64,000 nucleotides of DNA from Cephalotus follicularis (GCA_001972305.1 BDDD01002136.1:136617-200616), one strand, 5' to 3'; counted from the first letter of the stretch, positions 1 to 10,206 are shown. The notes: a model not told the origin generated them from the letters alone. Numbers and translations: made by a program.

Positions 1-2
1 GT

Positions 3-659
3 GAAGATCTGACTCCCGAAGAGAGCGAGCGACTAGCCAAGTGGCTAGAGGATGATGAGCAGGCTAGATGTCTTGCCCTTCTAGGGATGACACCTGAGCT
101 TCAGCGTCAAAATGAAAAGATTGAGACCTTATCTGCTATATTACTTCATCTCCAGGAGATGTATGGAGCTGAGTCTAGGACTCAAAGGTTCAATCTATCT
201 CGCAAACTCTTTAAGGCTCAGATGCAAGAAGGAGCTTCAGTCCATGAGCATGGATTGAAGATGATAGACATGATTGAGCAGCTGGCTCAGTTAGGGTTTT
301 TCATGGACCATGATCTTTATGTAGATCTTATTTTGACGTCCCTTCCTAAGTCGTTCTCACAGTTCTAGGTGAATTTTCACATGAACAAGATAGAGGTAAC
401 TCTATCTGAGTTAGTATCTATGTTGAGGACAGCTGAGGCCGATTTTGACTCTGGGAAGTCAAAGACCCACTCCCTACTTCTTCCTTCTAGGTCTGCCCAA
501 GGAAAGGGCAGTGCCTCGTCTTCCTGTAAAGGGAAGGGCGTACTCATGCCTGTCAACGCAAAAGGCAAGGGTAAGAAGAAGCAAAAGAAGAAGAAGGGGA
601 AGCTTGGAGCTAGTAGGGGTGTTGCCAAAGATCGGATGAAGAAGTTAGCTACAGCCTAA
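3..659 (+). pseudogene. Ty1/copia gag remnant (5' end outside window)
   Basis: Capsid-like polyprotein of a copia LTR retrotransposon. The frame is already open at base 3, upstream of the first Met at base 87, so the true start lies outside the window. A helical segment with an SRKLFKAQM-like motif and LTSLPKSFSQF resembles the UBN2/gag-polypeptide family. An in-frame TAG at 366-368 interrupts it, and the same frame resumes with MNKIEVTLSEL. The tail (about 540-640) is very Lys/Gly-rich, as expected for a nucleic-acid-binding end, but I see no CCHC knuckle. The frame ends at 657-659, a few bases before sequence that belongs after integrase in pol, so about 2 kb of the element has been deleted here. 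Confidence 0.8.
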
Positions 660-664
660 ACCAT

Positions 665-2302
665 TTGAAGGTTCGGGGCAGTCCTGCTTATGTCAAGAGG
701 CTTGACGCAGATAAGCTGGAAGCGCGGTCGGACCATTGCAGGTTTGTGGGGTATCCTAAAGAAACTAAAGGATACTACTTCTACCACCCTAGCGAACAAA
801 AGATATTTGTTTCGCATAATGCTGTGTTTCTAGAGAAGCAATACCTTTTTGAAGGAAACAGTGGGAGTAAGGTGGAACTCAAGGAGTTACCACAGGAAGA
901 AACCACACAGGATATGGAGGAGTTGGAGGTTAGACCTTCAACAGACACATCTGAGATAGGATCTCAGGCTGAGAATGGTTCTCAGTTAGGTAAAACTCTT
1001 TTGAGGAGATCAGGCAGAATCCCATTAGCACCTGAGAGGTATGGTTTCCTCATTGATGGTACTGATGAGATAAACTTCATGGAAGATGACGAGCCTGCCA
1101 GCTACTTAGAGGCAGTGCAAGGCACTGAATCTGAAGCATGGCTAGGAGCCATGAAATCCGAGATGGATTCCATGTACTCCAACCAGGTATGGAATTTGGT
1201 TGAAGCACCCGAAGGCATAGTGCCTATTGGCTGCAAATGGATCTTCAAAAAGAAGATGAATGTAGATGGAAAGATCGAGACTTATAAGGCTCGATTAGTG
1301 GCAAAAGGGTATAGGCAACGACATGGAGTCGACTATACTAAGACTTTCTCACCTGTCTCCATGCTCAAATCCATTAGGATTTTGCTTGTGATTGCCCCTC
1401 ATTATGATTATGAGATATGGGAAATGGATGTGAAGACGGCATTCTTGAATGGGCGTCTTGAAGAGGACATTTATATGTCCCAACCCGAGGGGTTTACATC
1501 TTCTGAGCACCCGCACATGGTATGGAAGCTCGAACGGTCCATCTATGGACTAAAGCAAGCATCTCGTAGCTGGAATCTACGTTTTGATGAAGCAGTCAAG
1601 GCTTTTGACTTCATTAAAAATGTAGATGAGCCATGTGTTTATCGAAAGCAAGAGGGTCCTAGTATCACTTTCTTGGTGCTATATGTAGATGACATCCTAC
1701 TCATTGGGAATGATGTAGGAATGTTGCAGTCTGCAAAGATATGGCTAACTAAGAATTTTTCCATGAAAGATTTGGGAGAAGCCGCCTATATACTCGGTAT
1801 TAGGATCTTCAGGGATAGATCCAATAGGTTGCTTGGGCTTTCCCAAAGCCAGTACATCAGCAAGGTGCTGAAGAGGTTTAGCATGGATAATTCCAAGAGA
1901 GGCCTATTGCCAATAGGCGAAGGAATTCATCTTTCTCGAAAGATGTCGCCTCAGACATCTGAAGAGAGACCACGTATGAGTCGGATACCTTATGCTTCGG
2001 CAGTAGGGTCGATCATGTATGCCATGTTATGTACTAGGCATGATGTCGCACTTGCCCTGGGTATGGCAAGTCGTTTTCAGTTTGATCCCGGTGAGAAGCA
2101 CTGGGAAGTGGTCAAGGGAATCCTGAAATATCTTAGAAGGACTCAGGATATGTTCTTGATCTATGGAAAGGATAGTGAGCTGAAATTGAAGGGCTTCACA
2201 GACTCCAGTTTTGATAGTGATCCGGATGATCACAAATCTGTCTCTGGGTACGTTTTGGCAATCGAGTGGTCTTTGGGTATAATCGAATCTATACGAATAT
2301 AA
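665..2302 (+). pseudogene. Ty1/copia pol remnant: reverse transcriptase and start of RNase H
   Basis: One open frame of 545 codons. It opens in the post-integrase region (SPAYVKRL, FVGYPKETKGYYFY), then a variable acidic linker, then the copia RT (RVT_2) from about residue 150: WIFKKKMNVDGKIETYKARLVAKGY, FSPVSMLKSIR, the AFLNGRLEEDIYMSQPEGF segment, YGLKQASRSW and the catalytic LYVDDILL. RNase H is just entered (GFTDSSFDSDPDDHKSVSGYVL) and breaks near base 2262. The last 14 codons are not pol-like. Protease and the integrase core are absent, so no autonomous activity is possible. The RT stretch itself is uninterrupted, which suggests a moderately young copy. I do not assign a copia lineage. 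Confidence 0.9.
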
Positions 2303-2927
2303 GTGAGTGCGCAATAAGGGATTGTCACACCTGAGCGAAGGTGATCGGCCCTATTATTGTCTGATTATAATTTGGATTTATTAAATCCTTGGCCAAGGTT
2401 AAGGTAGACTGGAAATTAGATTTCTGGAGAGTTTACCAAAGGTCCTAGTAATGATCAGATATTTTAGCCATTGAGGTATCATCTAGTGTTGACACATATC
2501 CTTACCCTAGACCTCAATCGGGGCCAAGTATGACAAGGGATTATAGTGCACGCGAACCGACAACTTAGAAAATCTGTGGTTATTGATGTGTTGGGAAAAT
2601 TAATTAGATAAATTTTACCATCTGGATAATATTAGATATTATTCCAAGAGCATTTAAATAATCTAGGATCATTTAGAATGGCTAAACCGAACCCTAGGGG
2701 TATTTCGATAATTTGTGAACACCTCTCGATCTAACCTAGATTTTAAAGGGTCCCTTCCTTATAATGACTAGGTCTTTAATATGTTGGACGTATTAAGTCT
2801 TGGTGTCAAATATCGGCTATGTGGATCTTACATTTTGTGGAAACACTCATGTTTGATCTTACTTAACCAATATTCGAAGGGACATGAGAACACTAAAGGA
2901 GTTAGACTTATTGTGCTTCACTGGCCA

Positions 2928-3065
2928 GAAGGCGTCGACGTCTTTTAGAAAGACATCGACGCGTATTCCTGATAAAGACGTCAATGTCTTTTAGAAAGCA
3001 TCGATGTGCTTTTGTGCCACAATCCATAGGCGTCGACGTCCTTTGGAAGGCGTCGACGTCTTTGA
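2928..3065. promoter_or_regulatory. TCGA palindrome cluster 1 (six copies)
   Basis: Six variants of a near-palindromic motif, consensus AAAGACRTCGAYGTCTTT, start near 2930, 2950, 2973, 2995, 3029 and 3048. Cores are GTCGAC, ATCGAC, GTCAAT, ATCGAT, GTCGAC and GTCGAC. The cluster lies about 180-320 bp upstream of the TATA box at 3245, a promoter-proximal position if this is an LTR U3. Regulatory function is inferred, not shown. Confidence 0.5.
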
Positions 3066-3163
3066 GTAGAACGTGCAAACTGTGCACGAGCTCAAATCGT
3101 GGGCACGATCTCTCCCTCGTTTCCAGCAGCCAGCTCCCATTCTTGAACGTTTTAGAAACATGG

Positions 3164-3205
3164 GAATCATGGCTTCGGACTCCAAGGGAGTGAAGGCCAT
3201 GATTC
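3164..3205. other. Strong 42-nt hairpin
   Basis: The arms GAATCATGGC (3164-3173) and GCCATGATTC (3196-3205) are perfect reverse complements. TTC/GAA extends the stem, and an inner perfect ACTCC/GGAGT stem (3079-equivalent positions 3179-3183 and 3187-3191) closes on a 3-nt loop AAG. About 18 pairs form, with small bulges. It lies 40 bp upstream of the TATA box. Confidence 0.6.
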
Positions 3206-3244
3206 TGAGTAAATGGGAGACTGGGAGAGACAATCTGGGGCTGA

Positions 3245-3251
3245 TATAAAA
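3245..3251 (+). promoter_or_regulatory. Candidate TATA box
   Basis: TATAAAA in an otherwise mixed-composition context, downstream of palindrome cluster 1 and upstream of a leader-like stretch. It is consistent with an RNA polymerase II LTR promoter on the plus strand. Such a short motif also occurs by chance, so position is the main support. Confidence 0.35.
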
Positions 3252-3599
3252 CATTTCTGCAGAAATGAAAAGTGAGTGGATGTGTGAAAATTTTGCTGGG
3301 CAATTGGACCACGAAGTCTTCTCTGCAAGTGTGTATTCCTTTAATTAATATACACCAAGCAAGGCTTATCTAGGGTGGATTGATTACTGACTTCATTGGT
3401 CGTAATCAATACTCCTTTTCTAAGCTAAGTGAGAGAGTGAGTGAGTTCTAGCTCTTGGTGTTTGCTGGAAGGATTGCTTGCTGTTCCTGAGGCTTGAGGA
3501 AGATCGAAGGGAATCTACTCAAGCTTGTAGCGGCAAAGAAAGAAGGAGCCTTCACCCACTGGTATAACCTTTGGCCCCTCTTCTTCTTGCCCTGTTTGT

Positions 3600-3627
3600 G
3601 TGTCACCATTGGATGCAATGGTGACAC
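3600..3627. other. Perfect 12-bp hairpin
   Basis: GTGTCACCATTG (3600-3611), a 4-nt loop GATG, and its exact reverse complement CAATGGTGACAC (3616-3627). No T-run follows and there is no associated gene. Function unknown. Confidence 0.6.
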
Positions 3628-3784
3628 CAATTCAATTATGTTGATATTGTGGTGATCCATGGGATCTATGGACGTGCCTTTTATGGGCTTGTTTTGTTAT
3701 ATTGGGTGTTCTTTCGCTGCATGATTGTTTGTTACAAATTTTATTCTACACTCCTTCACCCTATGTCCATTTTGGCACTGGAGT

Positions 3785-4182
3785 CGGTTTATTCGATTCC
3801 ATCACTAGCATGTCTACTCATACGTCTTGCCATCGTTATTGTGCTGTACTTCGTATAGACCTAGCATGTCTACTCATACGTATTGTCATCACCGCCGCAC
3901 TCCGTATAGACCTAGCTGCCGCTGATTATCAAGGTATGATTGTTCAACTTCATGGAATTGTTCAATACAATCTACAGTGAGTTTCTAAACCCCAAAACCG
4001 CTTTTTAATTATGTATTTTCTTAGATTTTACTCATTAGTTTGATAGTTTATCTTGAAATTGGTATACTTCGCCTACGTTGGATAGATTATAACTAGTTTA
4101 CGTTTCCCTGTGTTCGACCAGTTGCTGCATGATCCCTGCACTTGCGGCTATAAATTTTAAAACATTCTTTTAACAGTGAACA
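3785..4182 (+). mobile_element. Athila-like element A, 5' LTR (3' portion)
   Basis: The right part matches the 3' LTR at 10345-10809: tandem TCTACTCATACG units from 3813 and 3869, then the AT-rich U5, then the terminal GTGAACA. The end at 4182 is fixed because the primer site begins 6 bases later. The left boundary is not clear: upstream of about 3785 the similarity to the other LTR is lost, so the LTR is truncated or diverged there. Confidence 0.7.
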
Positions 4183-4188
4183 AGTTTT

Positions 4189-4206
4189 TGGCGCCGTTGC
4201 CAGGGA
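4189..4206 (+). promoter_or_regulatory. Primer binding site, tRNA-Asp type (element A)
   Basis: TGGCGCCGTTGCCAGGGA, complementary apart from one base to the 3' end of plant tRNA-Asp, the usual primer of Athila-type gypsy elements. It sits 6 bases after the LTR end, where minus-strand DNA synthesis is primed. The leader from 4207 to about 4500 is AT-rich and holds no gene. Confidence 0.85.
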
Positions 4207-4500
4207 AACGGTTTAAATTAGTTTAACTTTATTCGACTGATTCATAGTATTCATTTTTGTTTTATTTTTCTGTTTTAGTGTTTTTCTAACAATTCTAATT
4301 TAGTTAGGTTCAGCATAACTTTTAACAAACCCTAACCTCATTTGCATAATCTTTAATAAAGTCTAACTGAGATAATTATGACCAGCATAAATTTTAACAA
4401 CATTTTAACTTCATCATTGCATAACCTTTAACAAATTTTCTAACCTTAGATAAATTGGGTTTCTTGCATTAGCTTAGGTTCTCTGACGTAGTCTTAGTTT

Positions 4501-5806
4501 ATGACCGATTGGGTGCGTGGTCCAAACCATCGTTTAGAAAGAATTAATCAACCAAGACCAATGGCGGACGCACGCCCACTTCAATGCTTAGGGGTTCCTC
4601 ACAAGTAAATCAAATCGAGCAAAGTACCCCTATGTGTTCTTGGTGTCAGTCCCCAAACCATGTTTTTTAAGAATGCCAGATCTATATTGACAGCCAATAT
4701 ACTCCTGAGAATGTATCTGCTATGAACCAATACAACCCGTATAGTAACACTTACAATCCGTGTTGGCGAAATCATCCAAACTTCTCATGGAGTCAAGGGC
4801 AAAACATGCAAGGACAATCTACCTTTTCGGGGCAGCCTTCTAGCGTTGGTGCCCCACCTCCACACCTTTCGTGACAACCTTCGAGCATCCCGAGCCAGTC
4901 TGCACCACACCAGACATTTCAAAGGTTCTCCCAAAATTTCAACACTATTTGACCATCCTTCCCACCACAAAATCAATTCTCAAATCAACAAACATTGGGT
5001 TTGCCAAACCAAAGAGATGATACATCTAGGATTTTGTCGTTAAAAAAGAGCGTAGAACTTCTTATGAGCACCATGATGACTAGTCAGCATAACATGGAGA
5101 AACAAATTTCACAAATAGCATCAGCTCTGCACGAAAGAGAAAAAGGAAAAATGCCCTCACAACCTGACCCGAATCCTAGGACTGCCTTAAACCATTCCGC
5201 TCAAATCCAACAACCTATAAATCTGCAAAATTTAGCTTCCTCCTCGGGTCCATCAAAACAAGTGTTTGCCCTAAGGAGTGGAAATGAATACCATCCAGCG
5301 GATCAAACGGAGAACGTGAGCGAGCGAATGGATGAATCATTGGCGCAAGAAAATTTTCAAGAACCATTGGCTGATCCATCCGTGCAACCAATGCAATTGA
5401 ATGAGCATGATGAATTGAGGAAGAAAAAAGAGGACGAAAAGAAGAAAGAACCGATCGAGGCGCCAAAGCGTTCATTTGACCCACCAGCTCCCTTTCCAAA
5501 AAGATTGCAAAGCAAGAAAGCCCCAGTAATGGAAAAGATCATTGAAACATTTAAGCAAGTCCAAATCAATATTCCATTGCTTGAAGCCATTGAACAGGTG
5601 CCCTATTACGCAAAAGTCCTAAAAGACTTATGCACGAAAAAGAGGATCCTTCAGACCCCGAAAAAGGCTTTCTTAGCAGCCAACATTAGTGCATTGTTTT
5701 CGCAACCCACGATGCGAAAGTATAAAGACCCTGGCTTCCCGAAAATCTCTTGTGTTATTGGAAACACGAAAATTGAGCATGCCTTGCTTGATTTAGGGGA
5801 AAGTGT
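4501..5806 (+). pseudogene. Athila-like gag and start of protease (element A)
   Basis: Starts at an ATG aligned with the gag start of element B (53632). After about 90 bp it jumps to sequence equivalent to B near 54450, so about 0.73 kb encoding the main capsid domain is deleted. It retains a zinc-knuckle region (CSWCQSPNHVF, then a stop where B reads CX2CX4HX4C), the PYSNTYNPCWRNHPNFSW signature and a long hydrophilic linker with KEKGK-type charge clusters. The intact frame 4995-5806 reaches the beginning of the aspartic protease (ISCVIGNTKIEHALLDLG), where Asp-Leu-Gly stands at the active-site position. It is cut at about 5806 by Sirevirus sequence. Several stops lie upstream of 4995. Confidence 0.8.
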
Positions 5807-7203
5807 ACGGATGATGATCGCAAAAAGGTACAACTAAACGCTAAAGCAAAACACGTTATAATATGTGCTTTAAATTCAAATGAATTCAATAGAGTATCTT
5901 TTTGCGCTACCGCAAAAGAAATGTGGGATAGATTAGAAGTTACCTATGAAGCTACAAACCAAGTCAAGGATGCAAAAATAAACATGCTTGTAAGAGAATA
6001 CGAAATGTTCTCTATGAAAGAAAACAAAAATATTTCTGGTATGTTTGTTAGATTTACAAATATCATTAACTCCTTACAATCATTGAATAAATGCTACACT
6101 AATAGCGAAATGGTGAGAAAGATTCTTAGGTGTCTACCAAAAAGTTGGATGCCTAAAGTTACAGCCATAGAGGAAGCTAAAGACCTCAACATCTTACCAC
6201 TTGAAGAACTCCTTGGATCACTCATGACGCATGAGATGACCATCAAAAATCATGAGGATGAAGAAGAACAAGATAAAAAGAAGAAAAAGGTCATTGCATT
6301 CAAGTCCTCTACACCAGACTCAAGTGAAGAAGAAAGTGATGATGAAATGGCTCTAATCACAAGGAGATTCAAGAAGTACCTTGCAAAGAAAAAGTTTGGG
6401 AACAAACAATTCAAGAAAACATTCCCATCAAGATCCGAAACAAAGAAAGAAGAAATTGTTTGTTTCGAATGCAACAAGCCCGGACATTACAAGAGTGAGT
6501 GTCCAAGACTAAAGAAAGCAAAAGAAATTATCAAAAAGAAGAAAGCCATGCTTGCCACTTGGTCGGATAGTGATGAATCAAGTTCCAAAGAAGAAGAAGA
6601 CCAAGAAATTGCACAAATAGCATTGATGGCAATCAATGATACTGACAAAGATGAAGATGAAGATGAAAATGAGGTAAGTGAACTTCTAGAACTACTTGAA
6701 AAATTTAGTTTTTAAAATGCTTCTCTCAAAAAGACCGTTAAAGCACTTAATAAAGAAAATGCTAGTCTAAAACTTGAATTAGAATGTTCATCAAATAAGA
6801 CCTTAGAAGACAAGACCATTTCTTTAGAAAAGGAAAATGAAATTTTAAAAGTTGAAATTGATGCTCTTAAAAAGACATTTTCAAAATTTTCAAATAGTAG
6901 TGAAAAACTTGACAAACTTTTAGGTCTTCAAAGATGTGTTTTCAACAAAACTGGCCTAGGTTATGATGAGAAGAACAATGTTAAACATTTTCAAAAGTAT
7001 CTTGAAAAGAAGGATAGTCAAAAACTCTCATCTAGCATGACTTGTGTTTATTGTAATAGACATGGCCACACTATACACACTTGCTATCGCAAGAAAAACG
7101 ATATGCACAAAAAGAATTTATTGTTGAAAAATAAATTGTTATCTCCACCATCTCATCGTGCATCAAATTCTACCCACTGGTGGAGGGTATGCCAAATTGT
7201 CTA
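5807..7203 (+). pseudogene. Sirevirus gag (C-terminal two thirds)
   Basis: The frame is recognisable from 5807 (DDDRKKVQLNAKAKHVI), before the first Met at 5921. It contains a UBN2-type capsid domain (EMWDRLEVTYEAT, MFVRFTNIINSL, ILRCLPKSW), a zinc knuckle CFECNKPGHYKSEC (CX2CX4HX4C), an acidic Ser/Glu-rich stretch, an in-frame TAA at 6713-6715, a heptad-like coiled coil (about 6716-6930) and a second knuckle CVYCNRHGHTIHTC near 7043-7084. Two knuckles and a long coiled-coil gag fit Sireviruses. The frame ends at about 7203, where pol should begin but does not. Confidence 0.8.
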
Positions 7204-7796
7204 GGATGCAAGTGTTCATTATGTGGTGCATCCTATCGAAAATCAAGTTTTGTTTCCCTCTCTTAATGCTCAAGACGATGGTAAGAGCATTTTCTCAGAA
7301 GAAATCCGTCCTTCCTTACGGATCCATTCTCACCCTAGTCTTCCTACATTATCATATTCCGCTTGAAGGGGAGATCTCTACAAAGTTGAAGAAGGAAGAT
7401 ACGTACAACAAAAGCACATTGAATAGAATGAGGTGGAAGAAACAACAAGGAATATGGACATATGTGCCCAAAGTAGATCATGGACCAAGAATTGGCATTG
7501 AGGAGCAAGAGGACAACCCTCCCTGGGAACAAACTGCCCCTGCACCAACTGCCCCTGCACAAACAGCCCCTGCTCAAGCTCAAGGCTCATCATCCACTAC
7601 TGACTTTGACAGGATGATGGAGGTTATGCTATTCCAGTTTGCTTCCATGAGAGCTTCCTTTGATGATCAATTCAAGGAAATCAGGTTGCATCTCGGACGT
7701 TTGACGAGAGATCATCAAGTTCTTCATAAAGACTATGAAGATGTTGATGACGGTGTTTACTACGACCTAAGGGTCGTTAAGAGACGACTTAAATGA
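7204..7796 (+). pseudogene. Extra ORF fragment of the Sirevirus (putative plant transposon protein-like)
   Basis: The coding signal is clear from about 7300 to 7796: LPYGSILTLVF, IPLEGE, a basic block, an Ala/Pro/Gln repeat (about 7530-7580) and a helical C-terminus ending with a stop at 7794-7796. I recognise the LPYG...PLEGE...TKLKKE...YNKSTLNRM pattern as the plant-specific domain often called putative plant transposon protein; some Sireviruses carry an additional ORF between pol and the 3' LTR. The part before 7300 reads better in another frame, so a frameshift is likely. Function is unknown; an envelope-like role has been proposed for such ORFs but nothing here shows it. Confidence 0.55.
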
Positions 7797-8198
7797 ATGG
7801 AATGCAAGCTTGCCGCCGCTAACATTTTCGATCATTGCACAGACACTTCGGGCGATGAAGGCGATTCATCCTCCGATTCCGTCCACCCTCCTCATGCTGA
7901 GTTATGATGTTTTTGTTGTTGTTTCTACCATTAATTTGTGTTGCTCTTTTGCTGTTTTGATGTTGTTATGAACCTTTGAGTTCATTTTTCTTTGTAATGA
8001 ACAAAGTTTGAATTTAATGATATTAATGAAATGTTTATGCAATTGTGTTTCATGAATTGTGTTTACAATTATATGAATGATTTTCTGATATAATTGCATT
8101 AAATGATTATGCCTTCTCGATTTTTTTTTGTCATTGCCGATATTATAAGCCTTTATGCGTCTTTGCCTTATTCACATTTTTTAACCCTTGCTGTTATT

Positions 8199-8526
8199 AA
8201 GGGGGAGCTAATATTTTTTCTGCCTCTGTAGAATCTTTTTGATGCTAAACAAAAAAGGGGGAGAAATGCATATGGCTCAAAAGATTTATGTATTACAAAT
8301 GGGGAGAAATGCTATGCAAATGGGGAGATATGTTACTTATGCATGTTGAGAAAAAGGCTCAACTCTTTGCTTCTGCACAACGCAGATGTTTATGTTTATT
8401 GCAACTTGTTTACAATGCTAACTGAAATTGCATCTCTTTTGACATTCACTTATAATCCTTTCAATTGACATTACTTATAATTCATGCCTTTTGAGCAAAT
8501 TTTTGTCATCATCAAAAAGGGGGAGA
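8199..8526 (+). promoter_or_regulatory. Multiple polypurine tracts (Sirevirus)
   Basis: AAGGGGGAG near 8199-8207, AAAAAAGGGGGAGA at 8251-8264, two AAATGGGGAGA copies near 8298-8330, and AAAAAGGGGGAGA at 8514-8526, directly before the LTR. The last is the expected plus-strand primer. Repeated purine tracts upstream of the 3' LTR are a known hallmark of Sireviruses. The rest of 7797-8527 is AT-rich and non-coding. Confidence 0.8.
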
Positions 8527-8527
8527 T

Positions 8528-9305
8528 TGTTGACAATTTAGTCTCAATCCTTGTTTTGATGATAACATATTTGCATTTAACTAATTTACTTGATGTGCAA
8601 GGAATTACAAGTTGAATATCAAAGCCTAAAACCTATCTGCAGAAAAAGAAGTTGACTCTTTCAAAAATAGCATCGACGTCTTTAGTACAGGATTAACTAC
8701 AGAGAAGCCATCGTCCTCCCAGTAATGGCATCGACGTCCGTACCGAAAGACATCGACTACTTCCCAAAGACGTCGACTACTTTCAAGATGACATCGACTA
8801 CTTCCGAGATAACATCGACGTTTTTAGTCATTTTCTAAACCAGAAGCTACTGTATGAAATTGCAATCAAAGACATCGATCCTTAAACAAAAGACATCGAC
8901 GTCAAAGTAAAAGACATCGACGCCTTTCAATAGAGATCGACGCCATTTTCAGAATTCCCAGAAAAATCATCGACTCCAAGGGAAGAGATCGATGAGATGT
9001 TCAAGGCTTGAAGACCTGGAGATTTCCCAGAAAAGACATCGACGCCTTTCAAAAGAAGTCGACGCCTTTTCAAGTGAACAAGACCCGAGAAACCTGGAAC
9101 GGCTAGTTCGACCACTTCTAACGGCTACCAACTAAAAGACATCGACGCCTTTCACAAAGAAGTCGACGTCTTTATACCAGCAGAAATAAAATTCAATAAT
9201 TGCAACTCAAGAGAAGTTTTTCTTTCCTTGTCTAATTACATTTAAAGTTTTTAAATTTCCGCATTTACTTCAATATTCAATTCACCCCCCCTCTTGTATA
9301 TTGCA
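8528..9305 (+). mobile_element. Sirevirus 3' LTR (778 bp)
   Basis: Begins TGTTGACAATTTAG immediately after the purine tract and ends TATTGCA at 9305 after a C-run (ACCCCCCC) typical of Sirevirus LTR ends. The boundary is supported by two other copies in the window: a truncated one at 23997-24472 and an internally deleted solo LTR at 33035-33333. Its centre holds a dense run of TCGA palindromes. Confidence 0.85.
8650..9175. promoter_or_regulatory. TCGA palindrome cluster 2 (about 18 copies)
   Basis: Roughly eighteen copies of the AAAGACRTCGAYGTCTTT-like motif, many as half-conserved forms (AAAGACATCGACGCCTTTC, AAGACGTCGACTACTTTC, GCATCGACGTCTTT). Spacing ranges from about 18 to 60 bp, with pairs at 9030-9065 and 9135-9175. 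A CTGCAGAAA motif lies just before the first copy (near 8638). The cluster fills most of the LTR interior. Confidence 0.6.
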
Positions 9306-10206
9306 AGAGTGTTTTATTTTAGGTCCGTTTCCCAATTCATTTCGGAACTTATACATCCTTCTAGCTGTTGATTATGTTTCAAAGTGGATTGAGGCGATAC
9401 CTTGTCGAACCAATGACAACGTCGTAGTTGTTAAATTTCTCAAGGGGCATATTTTTTCTCGTTTTGGTACCCCACGTGCCATTATCAGTGATCGAGGTAC
9501 TCATTTTTACAATCGTTCGTTTGAAGCACTGATGAAAAGATGTGGGATCACTCACAAGCTCACCACACCTTATCATCCCCAAACAAGTGTGCAAGTTGAG
9601 GTATCTAATCGCCAAATCAAGCAAATTCTTGAAAAAATAGTCAACCCCAATAGAAAGGATTGGTCCACGTGACTTGTGGATGCTTTATAGGCTTATCGAA
9701 CCGCTTTCAAAACTGACCTTGGTCAATCTCGTTACCGTCTTGTGTATGGTAAAGCTTGTCATCTTCCGGTGGAGCTGGAACATCGAGTATTATGGGCGAT
9801 AAAGCAATTTAATTTTGATCGTTCCATTGCGGGTAGTCAACGTGCACTTCAATTATCCGAGTGAGAAGAAATTTGAAATGACGCATATGACAATGCAAAG
9901 ATTTCCAAAGAAAAGACCAAGGCTTTTCATGATGCGCGGATTTTGCGAAAAAGTTTCGAAGTAGGACACAAGGTTCTTTTATATAATTCACGTTTACATT
10001 TGTTTCCTGGAAAATTAAGGTCTCCTTGGGATGGTCAGTTTATTGTTAAAAATGTTTTCTCACATGGTGTTTTTGAGATATGTAAGCCAGGTACTGAAGA
10101 TGTGTTTAAAGTAAATGGGCAACGATTGAAGAAATTTTTAGAGCTTCCGGTTGCGCCGCTGAAAGAGGCCATGGACTTGCATGAGCCTCTTTATGAGCTT
10201 CCATGA
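9306..10206 (+). pseudogene. Athila-like integrase C-terminal two thirds (element A)
   Basis: Starts in the middle of the integrase core (GPFPNSFRNLYILLAVDYVSKWIEAIP). A catalytic Asp lies in AVDY, the second in IISDRGTHF, and the Glu region is recognisable after HPQTS (VEVSNRQIKQILEK). The frame is broken by stops at 9670-9672, near 9690 (a Trp-to-TAG change in [12 protein letters not shown] context) and about 9862. It then runs openly from 9943 to a stop at 10204-10206 through the C-terminal domain ([23 protein letters not shown], a GPF-like module). No chromodomain follows, as expected for Athila. RT and RNase H are missing upstream. Inactive. Confidence 0.85.

Larger units (their letters stand above)
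2303..3784. other. Non-coding, LTR-like stretch of unknown origin
   Basis: No convincing coding frame; the short frames here are chance. The DNA is AT-rich to about 2.9 kb. It then holds a cluster of TCGA palindromes (2928-3065), a strong hairpin (3164-3205), a TATAAAA box (3245-3251), purine/pyrimidine-rich leader-like DNA (3400-3590) and a second perfect hairpin (3600-3627). That order (repeated upstream motifs, TATA, leader) resembles U3-R-U5 of an LTR. It could belong to the preceding copia element or to an unrelated one. I could not find paired LTR ends, so the assignment stays open. Confidence 0.4.
5807..9305 (+). mobile_element. 5'-truncated Sirevirus (Ty1/copia) within element A
   Basis: Order: C-terminal part of gag, a fragment of an extra Sirevirus-type ORF, a run of polypurine tracts, a complete 3' LTR. 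The 5' LTR, primer site, gag start and all of pol (protease, integrase, RT, RNase H) are missing. On the left it abuts Athila protease coding sequence at about 5807; on the right it abuts Athila integrase at about 9306. The Athila protease remainder, RT and RNase H are also missing between those points. The structure is therefore not a clean nested insertion but an insertion plus large deletions, or a recombination product. Confidence 0.75.

Noticed and set aside
2303-2900. Possible LTR starting at TGTCACACC near 2326
   Set aside because: No matching second copy and no defined end could be found in the window.
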